Below are positions 13,210-19,953 of a stretch of 23,725 nucleotides of DNA, one piece after another. Origin of the DNA: DATKIY01 sp035543875 (GTDB taxonomy: Bacteria > Actinomycetota > Actinomycetes > JAHEKZ01). Under the pieces are notes generated by a model that was not told the origin of the DNA, did not search any database, and was given only the letters and a program-made list of their open reading frames with translations. Positions within the stretch are counted from its first letter, which is position 1, and every line of letters begins with the position of its first letter. A program made the position numbers and the translations under genes. Location: positions 1 to 23,725 of the forward strand of contig DATKIY010000214.1 of the NCBI GenBank assembly GCA_035543875.1, in the 5' to 3' direction.

Positions 13210-14654
13210 TGCAGCACCGCCTCCATCACCTCTCGGGCGATGGGCGCCGCCACCTCGCCGCCTGTTGCCGCTTCGCCAGCACGACCGCCATTTTCGACGA
13301 CCACGGCTACTGCAACCTGCGGGTCCTCCGCAGGAGCAAAGGCCATGAACCATACGTGGGGTGGGCGCACTGGACCATCTTGTGCCGTTCCCGTCTTGCC
13401 AGCCACGGTGACCCCCGGAATCTGCGCGTTGTGGCCCGTGCCATACGGGCTCTCCACCACGCTGACCATCATGTCGTTGAGTTGCGCCGCAGAGGTGGAC
13501 GACATGGCGCGTGACAGCACTTCTGGTTCGGTCACCGACAATGATGTGAGGTCGGGCGCCTGTTCCTCAGCCACGAGGTACGGCTTCATGACCACACCAT
13601 CGTTCGCGACTCCGGCGCTGACCATTGCCATCTCTGTCACGGTCGCACGGACGTCGTACTGCCCAATCGCGCTGAGCGCGGTCTGAGGGACGTCGAGATT
13701 GTCTGGGTAGATGCTCGGCGTCACCGGAAGTGGGATAGCGAGTGGCTGGTTAAAGCCAAATGCTCGCGCTTGCTTACGCAGGGCGTCGTCCCCGAGGTCC
13801 ATGCCAACCCGGGCGAATGCGGTGTTACAGGAAATGGTCAGGGCCTCTTTCAGCGTCACGCTTCCACCGGGGCACTCGGTGTCGGTGTAGTTATGAATCG
13901 ACGAATTCGTATCGGGTAGGTCGAGCACGGCTGGTGCCGGAATTTCAGTGTTGGGCTCGTACTGCCCGCTTTCTAGCGCGGCGGCCGACACCACTACCTT
14001 GAACAGCGATCCAGGCGGATAAACCTGTTGAGTCGCCCGGTTGAGCAGCGGATCTGCCGGATCCTTGGTCAGTCTTTCGTAGTTCTTGCTTACCTCCGAA
14101 GCGTCATGTGACGCGAGGGTGTTGGGGTTGTACGACGGGACAGATGCCATCGCAAGAACTGCCCCGGTCCGCGGGTCGAGCGCAACGACAGCGCCCGCTT
14201 GTCCGTTGAGTCCGTCGTATGCAGCGCGTTGTGCGTCAGGATCGAGTGTCAGAGCCACATTTCCGCCTCTGGGCTGCTGACCGGTAAACAGGTTCGTCAT
14301 CCGGTCGACAAAGAGGCGATCGTCGCTGCCAGCGAGGAGGTCGTTCTCGGACTTCTCGATTCCCGTCGAGCTGTAGAGGGAGTAGTAGCCCGTGACCGGT
14401 GCGTAGAGCTCCCCATCTGAATACTGGCGCAGGTACTTGTAACGGCCGTCGGTTGGCACAGACTTCGCGATTTCTTTACGGCCAACGAGGATGGAACCTC
14501 GCTCGTGGTCGTACTCGTCGATGATCTGGCGGTTATTTCCTTCGCGTGCGCGCAGCTCGTCGTCCTGAACTACAGCCAAGATGTTGACTCTGATGATGAG
14601 TAGGCCAATGAGGACCCCCATCATCAGGGCCGATCGCCGAATCGTGGCGTTCAT
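13206..14654 (-). CDS. pbpA: Class B penicillin-binding protein (PbpA type)
   Basis: A 482-residue peptidoglycan transpeptidase, anchored by one N-terminal helix (about 10-28). The transpeptidase motifs are intact: SLFK with nucleophile S216, SCN at 275-277 and KTG at 420-422 in VAGKTGTAQ. The N-terminal region (30-130) contains the short ERGSIL segment typical of PbpA-like class B enzymes, with a small dimerisation domain. It is translated between rodA and pknB with ATGA overlaps at both ends, so the SEDS polymerase, its partner transpeptidase and the regulating kinase are made together. Such enzymes work in septal or polar cross-linking in actinobacteria. Confidence 0.94.
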   Translation of the reverse strand: MNATIRRSALMMGVLIGLLIIRVNILAVVQDDELRAREGNNRQIIDEYDHERGSILVGRKEIAKSVPTDGRYKYLRQYSDGELYAPVTGYYSLYSSTGIEKSENDLLAGSDDRLFVDRMTNLFTGQQPRGGNVALTLDPDAQRAAYDGLNGQAGAVVALDPRTGAVLAMASVPSYNPNTLASHDASEVSKNYERLTKDPADPLLNRATQQVYPPGSLFKVVVSAAALESGQYEPNTEIPAPAVLDLPDTNSSIHNYTDTECPGGSVTLKEALTISCNTAFARVGMDLGDDALRKQARAFGFNQPLAIPLPVTPSIYPDNLDVPQTALSAIGQYDVRATVTEMAMVSAGVANDGVVMKPYLVAEEQAPDLTSLSVTEPEVLSRAMSSTSAAQLNDMMVSVVESPYGTGHNAQIPGVTVAGKTGTAQDGPVRPPHVWFMAFAPAEDPQVAVAVVVENGGRAGEAATGGEVAAPIAREVMEAVLQ

Positions 14655-16060
14655 GGCGTTGCCACCTTGTCTCGACGTTTGCTTTCTAGCCGACGTGATT
14701 CGGCGCCGGGCGGACGTCTGGCCGCATCGCTGATGCGAAGGAGCAGGGCGATCAGCGCCCAGTTCGCCACGAGGGATGATCCGCCGTAGGACAGGAAAGG
14801 CGTGGTGAGCCCGGTCAGCGGGATGAGTTTGCTGACTCCGCCGACCACTACGAACACTTGAATTCCCACAGCAATCGACAACCCAGCCGCGAGCAGTTTG
14901 CCGAAGGGATCTCGAACTGCGATGGCGGTGCGCATTCCGCGTTCGATGATGATGGCGTACAGCACTAGCATCGCCATGACGCCGGTCAAGCCCAGCTCCT
15001 CGCCGAACGCCGACATGATGAAGTCGGTCTTTGCGAACGGGACAAAGTCCGGATGTCCTTGACCGAGGCCAACTCCGAGGATCCCACCGGTTGCGAACCC
15101 GTAGAGGCTCTGCGCGATTTGGTAACCGGAGGTGGATTCATGGACGAACGGATGAAGCCAGATCGCGACGCGTAGCTGCACGTGGTCGAAAAGCTGGTAG
15201 GCGATGAAGGCGCCGACGGTGAACAACAGCGCTCCGATGATGAGCCACGAGCGCCGTTCAGTCGCGATGTACAACAACGCCACGAACACGCCAAAGAACA
15301 GCAGCGATGTACCGAGGTCGCGCTCAAACACCAGAACGGCAAGCGATGCCGCCCACGCGAGAAGGATGGGGCCGAGGTCGCGACCGCGAGGCAGGTCGAT
15401 CCCCAGGACCCGACTTCGCGCGAGGGCAAGTACTTCTCGCTTGGTCACCAAGTATCCGGCGAAGAACACGATGAGCACGATCTTCGCGATTTCCGCTGGT
15501 TGGAACGAAAAGCCAGCAGCGCGCACCCAAATCCGCGCGCCGTTGATCTCAGTGCCGATGAGTGGCATGAGTGGAAGCACTAGTAGGACCAGCCCAACCA
15601 GCATGGCGGTGTACGTGTACCGCTGCAGGATCCTGTGGTCACGAATCACCAAGAGAATCAAGATGAATGCGATAACCGCGAGGACTAACCAGCCGAGCTG
15701 CGCGACATAGTCGGGTTCAGAGCCGTCAATTCCAGCGACGTCGGCCAGTTCGAGTCGGTGAATCATTGTCAGACCTAGTCCGTTGAGCAGACCGACGACC
15801 GGCAGGAGCACTGGATCCGCATACGGCGCCAGGAAACGCAGTGCCACGTGGGCGGCAGCCAGGGTGGCACCCAGCGTGAGTGCAAACGAAGTAAATGATG
15901 CGCTTAGTCCGTCGAGAATCACGAGGTCGACTTGCGCAAATGCCGCCAACGAAAGTCCGTACGCAAACAGCAGCAATGCAAGTTCGGCGCCTCGGCGTTT
16001 TCGAGGGTGTCTTCTCGAAACTGTCGTCGGTGCGACGGGAGAGGCTGTTGCGACGCTCAT
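14651..16060 (-). CDS. rodA: SEDS peptidoglycan glycosyltransferase (RodA/FtsW family)
   Basis: A 469-residue polytopic membrane protein with about 12 hydrophobic segments. It polymerises lipid II into glycan strands together with the class B PBP encoded next. Family signatures include ARIWVRAAGFSFQPAEIAKI, ERDLGTS with D248 (the position of the essential acidic residue of SEDS proteins), a long extracytoplasmic region with HPFVHESTSGYQIAQS, and the C-terminal TPFLSYGGSSLVANW. The N-terminal tail is Arg/Lys-rich. I use ATG 16060, which overlaps the pstP stop as ATGA, like the next two junctions; an ATG at 16075 is also in frame and would add five residues. Confidence 0.93.
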   Translation of the reverse strand: MSVATASPVAPTTVSRRHPRKRRGAELALLLFAYGLSLAAFAQVDLVILDGLSASFTSFALTLGATLAAAHVALRFLAPYADPVLLPVVGLLNGLGLTMIHRLELADVAGIDGSEPDYVAQLGWLVLAVIAFILILLVIRDHRILQRYTYTAMLVGLVLLVLPLMPLIGTEINGARIWVRAAGFSFQPAEIAKIVLIVFFAGYLVTKREVLALARSRVLGIDLPRGRDLGPILLAWAASLAVLVFERDLGTSLLFFGVFVALLYIATERRSWLIIGALLFTVGAFIAYQLFDHVQLRVAIWLHPFVHESTSGYQIAQSLYGFATGGILGVGLGQGHPDFVPFAKTDFIMSAFGEELGLTGVMAMLVLYAIIIERGMRTAIAVRDPFGKLLAAGLSIAVGIQVFVVVGGVSKLIPLTGLTTPFLSYGGSSLVANWALIALLLRISDAARRPPGAESRRLESKRRDKVATP

Positions 16061-17310
16061 GGCACGTCCGGGCATCCGGAGGGCGGGTTAGCCAGCTGAC
16101 ACTGAGCGGCTTCTCCGGTGAGCCGATCCACAATTTCTCGCGCACCATCGAGGCTCCGCGCGGGGATCGTTCCCGCTAGCTGCTCTTGCTCGAATTCGGG
16201 TAGTGCCAAAACGTCAACGTCGGAAGTCTCAACGACCTTTGACAACTGGAACCCAAACAACTCTTGAGCTGGGCCTTGGAAGACAGCGACAACTTCACCG
16301 TTAGAACTGGTGGTAGCGGCGACGTAGTACTGCTTTTGCGCCCAGGCGTACCAGCCAATCGCAGCGCCAACGGCAATGCCGAGGATCAGTGTAAGTAGTG
16401 CCGTCAAAATTAGGACTCGTCGACGAATCCGCCGTCCTTGACTTCCTGGAGCGTCAAGCGAGCTACTCGTTAGGCGAGCTGCGCGGCCAGCCGGAGTGTC
16501 GGGAAGCTTGAGCCTTCTTGAGTTGCGTTGTACGCCGACCGCTCCCACAACCAAGGGCGAGTCCTCGCCGTCATGGTCCTCACCATCTTCGTCATCGGTG
16601 ACGTCAGCGACGACGCATGTGATGTTGTCGGGTCCGCCGCCGCGAAGTGCAAGGGCAATGAGTGCGTCGACTGCCCGGTCGCTCTGTTCGTACTGAAGCA
16701 GCGTCTCCTGGATGGTTTCCTCTGAGACGACTCCGGACAATCCGTCACTGCAGATCAGGAAGCGGTCGCCGGCACGAAGCTCTCGAACGGACAGATCGGG
16801 TTCAACGGGATGTGTGCCATCGAGCACTCTGGTCAAAACATTGCGTTGAGGGTGTGTCTGCGCCTCTTCTTCGGTCAGTCTTCCCGCGTCGATGAGGTTC
16901 TGGACGAGCGTGTGGTCGCGCGTGATCTGTTCAAGCGTTCCGTCGCGGAGCAGATATCCACGTGAGTCGCCAACGTGCAACAGGCCTAGTCGGTTCCCAG
17001 ACCGAATTATGGCTGTGACAGTTGTTCCCATGCCGCGAAGGCCTGGCTCGGCGTCGGTAAGTGCAGTCAGTTGACCCTCGACGCGTTGGAGTGTTGCGCG
17101 GAGCAGGGAGAGCAGATCGCCGGTCGGCTCGTCATCGTCGAGGCGTGCGAAAGCAGCGACGGTCACCGAGCTGGCAACCTCGCCGGCAGCTGCTCCACCC
17201 ATGCCATCCGCAACCGCAATGAGCCGCGGGCTCGCGTAGCCGGAGTCCTCGTTGTCGTCGCGCAGCAGTCCCACATCCGATCGCGCGGCGTACGTCAGTC
17301 GAAGGGGCAC
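16057..17310 (-). CDS. pstP: PP2C-type Ser/Thr protein phosphatase, membrane-anchored
   Basis: The 417-residue protein dephosphorylates PknB and its substrates. The cytoplasmic PP2C domain (about 3-238) shows the metal-binding set DNEDS (19-23), ADGMGG (D35), GDSRG (D115), CSDGLSGVV (D189) and GGPDNIT (D228). A polar linker, one transmembrane helix (about 296-318) and a roughly 95-residue extracytoplasmic tail follow. The tail holds two cysteines (404 and 413), possibly a disulfide. The start is set at GTG 17310, 10 nt after the fhaB stop, because RLTYAARSDVGLLRDDNEDS then sits at the N-terminus as in other PstP proteins. The frame is open 29 codons further, but that overlaps fhaB and has no PP2C likeness. 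Confidence 0.93.
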   Translation of the reverse strand: MPLRLTYAARSDVGLLRDDNEDSGYASPRLIAVADGMGGAAAGEVASSVTVAAFARLDDDEPTGDLLSLLRATLQRVEGQLTALTDAEPGLRGMGTTVTAIIRSGNRLGLLHVGDSRGYLLRDGTLEQITRDHTLVQNLIDAGRLTEEEAQTHPQRNVLTRVLDGTHPVEPDLSVRELRAGDRFLICSDGLSGVVSEETIQETLLQYEQSDRAVDALIALALRGGGPDNITCVVADVTDDEDGEDHDGEDSPLVVGAVGVQRNSRRLKLPDTPAGRAARLTSSSLDAPGSQGRRIRRRVLILTALLTLILGIAVGAAIGWYAWAQKQYYVAATTSSNGEVVAVFQGPAQELFGFQLSKVVETSDVDVLALPEFEQEQLAGTIPARSLDGAREIVDRLTGEAAQCQLANPPSGCPDVP

Positions 17311-17320
17311 CAGGCCACCA

Positions 17321-17818
17321 TCACTTCCGCAACTCAAGAACGGTCTTTCCGATTCGGACCGGAACGCCGAGCGGAACAACCGTCGGAGCGACCACACGGG
17401 TGCGTTGCAGGTAGGTACCGTTGGTTGAGCCGAGATCCTCTACCACCCAGTCCTGTTCATGCGGGTAAATGCGAGCGTGATGATTCGACGCGTAGTCGTC
17501 GTCGATGACCAACGTGCAGTCAGCGGAGCGACCGATAGTTAGCGGCGTTGCTCCCAGCGTGACGGACGTCCCTTGAAGCGAGCCGGCGGTTACTACCAGC
17601 GTGCGTGCAGTGCCGCGTTTAGCCTTAGGGGCCTTCGGCGGCTTGGGAGTATTCGGCTTAGGACCAGCTTTTGCTGCCCTTCCTCCGCCTCCACGCGAAC
17701 CCTGCTTGACGCGTTGTCCGAACATATCCGTACGCATGACGCCGGCAACCGTCAGGACGAACGCCCACAACACAGCCAGAAAGCCAAGCCGGATGACGGT
17801 AAGCGTTAGCTCGGTCAT
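17321..17818 (-). CDS. fhaB: FHA-domain protein FhaB (FipA)
   Basis: A 165-residue protein with an N-terminal hydrophobic helix (about 4-27), a Gly/Lys/Pro-rich linker (35-72) and a C-terminal FHA domain (about 73-165). The phosphothreonine-binding residues are present: GRS at 96-98, SNHH at 111-114 and GSTNGT at 130-135. FhaB is a reader of PknB phosphorylation and links signalling to division and wall synthesis. It starts 3 nt after the fhaA stop and ends 10 nt before pstP, in the usual actinobacterial order. Confidence 0.92.
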   Translation of the reverse strand: MTELTLTVIRLGFLAVLWAFVLTVAGVMRTDMFGQRVKQGSRGGGGRAAKAGPKPNTPKPPKAPKAKRGTARTLVVTAGSLQGTSVTLGATPLTIGRSADCTLVIDDDYASNHHARIYPHEQDWVVEDLGSTNGTYLQRTRVVAPTVVPLGVPVRIGKTVLELRK

Positions 17819-17821
17819 GGG

Positions 17822-18493
17822 TCAGCCGCCGTACCTGAACACGGCCCGGGTCGACCCGAAGGTGAGCACGGATCCGTCGTGCAGCTCAGCTTCGGTGATC
17901 TTGGCGCCATCGACGACCGTTCCGTTTGTTGAGCCGAGGTCGGTAATGATGGGCGTTGGAAGCAGTTTGAGGATTGCATGCCGGCGGGATACCCCTGGGT
18001 CATCGATCTGCAAGTCGGCCTCGCTGCCGCGGCCAACCACGGTGACGTCAGAGCTAATTGCGATGGAGCGGTCTTTGACTTCAAGCGTCGCGGCAGGAAG
18101 AAATGCCTCTTCTGGGATCGGACCTTGTTGGGCTTGGCTAGTGACGCGGAACATTCCTGTTTCTAAGTCGTCGCTGCGTTGTAGATCGATCGACACCGGG
18201 CCAACGATTGCGTAGCCCTGCTCGCCGGCGTGCTCCTTGACGAGGTCGCCGAGCTCCTTCGACAACGGCTCGCTGTAGACGGCCAGACGCTCGTAGTCGC
18301 GTTCTCCGAGCTCGACGTGAAAGGTGTTTGGCACGATGGTTCGGCCGCGACCAACGATTGCGGCCTTGTCGTCACATTCGCGCTGAAGTGCGCTTGCGAT
18401 CTCGACGGGCTGCACCTCTGCCTTGAACGCGCGGGCAAATGCACCGTTGACCAGCCGATCGAGGCGACGTTCAAAGCGGTCAAGAACGCCCAT
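17822..18493 (-). CDS. fhaA: FHA-domain protein FhaA with DUF3662
   Basis: The 223-residue first gene of the signalling operon. Residues 1-120 form the DUF3662 domain (FERRLDRLVNGAFARAFKAEVQPVEIA region, then a PNTFHVEL segment), and residues 130-223 an FHA domain with GRG at 154-156, SRRH at 169-172 and GSTNGT at 187-192. FhaA binds phosphorylated partners such as MviN and regulates lipid II supply in mycobacteria. The mycobacterial protein is roughly twice this length because of a long Pro/Gln-rich linker that is missing here. The start is ATG 18493 with a perfect GGAGGTGA (18497-18504) 3 nt upstream. Confidence 0.93.
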   Translation of the reverse strand: MGVLDRFERRLDRLVNGAFARAFKAEVQPVEIASALQRECDDKAAIVGRGRTIVPNTFHVELGERDYERLAVYSEPLSKELGDLVKEHAGEQGYAIVGPVSIDLQRSDDLETGMFRVTSQAQQGPIPEEAFLPAATLEVKDRSIAISSDVTVVGRGSEADLQIDDPGVSRRHAILKLLPTPIITDLGSTNGTVVDGAKITEAELHDGSVLTFGSTRAVFRYGG

Positions 18494-18733
18494 CCGTCAC
18501 CTCCGTTGGCTTGGTATTTCCAGGGCGTCACTGGCTGCTGCCCACATGTGCGGTCGTCCGACGATCGTATCCGCGTGGATGTGGGCCTGCGGACCGCCGC
18601 ACGGGAGCACGATGAGGTCTCCGAGGCTTCCGCGAAATGCAATGGTGGCAAGATCCTGCGTCAAGAGCGGGTGCCGACCCCGGTGATAGCCTTTCGGGGC
18701 TCCGACGGACGTTTCAGTCTGCGGAGAAACTCA
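18494..18733. other. Intergenic region with the probable fhaA operon promoter
   Basis: I see no gene in this 240-bp stretch between the divergent fhaA operon and tRNA-Leu. It starts with the fhaA Shine-Dalgarno. On the minus strand TACGAT (18564-18569) is the best -10 match, about 70 bp before the fhaA start, but the -35 position is poor. On the plus strand TAGCCT (18687-18692) could be the -10 of the tRNA. Both are guesses from consensus. Confidence 0.35.
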
Positions 18734-18820
18734 GCGCGAGTGGCGGAATAGGCAGACGCGCACGGTTCAGGTCCGTGTGCCCGAAAGGGTGTGGGGGTTC
18801 AACTCCCCCCTCGCGCACCA
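18734..18820 (+). tRNA. tRNA-Leu (anticodon CAG)
   Basis: The 87-nt gene folds as a class II tRNA. The acceptor stem pairs GCGCGAG (18734-18740) with CTCGCGC (18810-18816), followed by discriminator A and an encoded CCA. The anticodon stem is CACGG/CCGTG with loop TTCAGGT, placing CAG at 18768-18770. There is a long variable arm, and the T arm is GGGGG-TTCAACT-CCCCC. Mycobacterium carries a tRNA-Leu at the same place next to fhaA. Confidence 0.97.
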
Positions 18821-18908
18821 CAGTTTGTCTGATGACGGCCTCGCCGGCCCTTGGCTGCCGCCGACTTCCAACACGGAACCGCGGGTCTCATCCCCGCGTC
18901 GAAGTCAC

Positions 18909-19295
18909 ATGTGGCGCTTGGCACTGATAGTCCTGACACCAGTGGTTGCTCTGGTCGGTTGCACGTCCAGCGAGCCGAGCCCTGGGGGAGGCTCGCCCAC
19001 CCAAACTGAAGCACAATCCTCAGTCACGTCGGCACCACCCGCGACGAAGGTGACTCTCGACGTGGGTCATTGCTGGGTCGGCTACCTCCACACCGATGGC
19101 GGGGCGTGGGCGCTCACCGACAAGCAACAGTTCGGTTGGGGTGGCGGCATGCCTCAAACCTTTCGAGGTGAGGGCCAGGTCACGCGCATCAGCGACTCAA
19201 AGTTGCTTTACGTCGATGCCAGTGGGCACCGCCTAGTCTTCATCCCCGTGGATTCCCCGAAGGCTTTCACTACCGAGGGACTTGCCTGCTACTAG
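18909..19295 (+). CDS. Small lipoprotein of unknown function
   Basis: A 128-residue protein with a lipoprotein signal: a basic N-terminus (MWR), a hydrophobic core (4-16) and the lipobox LVGC with C18 as the lipidated residue. A Ser/Pro/Gly/Thr-rich linker (19-46) follows, then a domain of about 80 residues containing VGHCWVGYL and a Trp/Gly-rich segment, ending in C127-Tyr128. Cysteines in the domain could form a disulfide outside the cell. I do not recognise the domain. The frame stays open back into the tRNA gene, but ATG 18909 gives an ideal signal sequence. No Shine-Dalgarno is evident. It is upstream of the beta-grasp/DUF4132 pair by about 200 bp and may or may not belong with it. Confidence 0.8.
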   Translation: MWRLALIVLTPVVALVGCTSSEPSPGGGSPTQTEAQSSVTSAPPATKVTLDVGHCWVGYLHTDGGAWALTDKQQFGWGGGMPQTFRGEGQVTRISDSKLLYVDASGHRLVFIPVDSPKAFTTEGLACY

Positions 19296-19497
19296 TCCGC
19301 CCCCTTCTTGCACTGAGGGCGTGCACTTAGCCGTTGACCCAAGTCCCTGGCCCCGGTCAGTGCTACTGGACCCGCGAGTAGCCGTTTCCGGAAAGACCGC
19401 TCGTTGGCTGACCGGAGGTGGCACCCTTGATCGCCACACCCAGATTGAACGTGAGCATGATTGGAGCCGGGATGGCCAATCGAGAACTGGAGTAGAC
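19296..19497. other. Gap between the lipoprotein and the beta-grasp-like gene, open in frame
   Basis: No independent gene is recognised. The frame of the downstream gene is open through this whole stretch, back to a TTG at 19282, so an N-terminal extension cannot be excluded. A GTG at 19321 is the best alternative start, but GAGGG sits only 1 nt before it. A 10-bp palindrome TTTCCGGAAA lies at 19385-19394. An imperfect hairpin, GGTCAGT with ACTGGACC, lies at about 19355-19373 and could terminate the lipoprotein transcript. Confidence 0.35.
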
Positions 19498-19905
19498 GTG
19501 GCGACGATGACATACCGCGACGTAACACCTACGGGCAAAGAGGTTGATCGCTGGACTCTGCCGAATGTTCCGGAACGGATTACGGTTCGCGAGATGGTGC
19601 GTCTTCGCGTGCGCGAGGAAGTTGCAAGGCACAACGCAACTCTAGGCCCAGTTTTTCAGGGACTTGTCCAACCGACTGGCACGGAGTTAGGGCTTAACGG
19701 GTATCGGATGCCTGATCGCCGCCAGCTTGACTGGGAGAAGCAGGCTGACGTCGCAGAAGAAGCCTTCGGTCGGAACGGGTTCTTTATCTTGGTACGAGAT
19801 AAGCAGGTTGAGAACCTCGACGAAGTCATCGACCTGAGTACAAACGTCGATGGTTCAGACGTTGATATTGCGTTCATCAAACTCGTTCAGCTAGTCGGTG
19901 GTTGA
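19498..19905 (+). CDS. Predicted ubiquitin/MoaD-like beta-grasp protein ending in Gly-Gly
   Basis: A 135-residue protein paired with the DUF4132 gene. Predicted order: a beta-hairpin (3-10 and 14-21), a long helix (28-46), a loop-rich insert with a second helix (78-91), then FFILVRDKQVENLDEVIDL (95-113). A last hydrophobic strand, DVDIAFIKLVQLVGG (121-135), stops exactly at GG. This layout resembles ubiquitin and the sulfur carriers MoaD and ThiS, whose C-terminal Gly-Gly is adenylated and conjugated or thiolated. The resemblance is my reading of the pattern and is not a confirmed family match. The start is GTG 19498 with GGAG 5 nt upstream; ATG 19507 is 14 nt from it. No E1/ThiF-like or protease gene is in the window. 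The DUF4132 gene begins 48 nt later. Confidence 0.6.
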   Translation: MATMTYRDVTPTGKEVDRWTLPNVPERITVREMVRLRVREEVARHNATLGPVFQGLVQPTGTELGLNGYRMPDRRQLDWEKQADVAEEAFGRNGFFILVRDKQVENLDEVIDLSTNVDGSDVDIAFIKLVQLVGG

Positions 19906-19953
19906 GGGCTTGCTGCGACGGTGCTGTTCTTTCGATGCACGCGGAGCTGACGG

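Noticed and set aside
13210..13353. N-terminal extension of pknB by 48 codons
   Set aside because: It lies within the pbpA coding sequence and has a Cys/Arg/Gly-rich shadow composition; the ATGA overlap with GGAGG upstream supports the internal ATG.
17311..17397. N-terminal extension of pstP by 29 codons
   Set aside because: It overlaps the end of fhaB, and the PP2C domain starts right after GTG 17310.
18777..18908. N-terminal extension of the lipoprotein into the tRNA
   Set aside because: It would run through the 3' half of the tRNA-Leu gene, and the lipoprotein signal sequence starts at ATG 18909.
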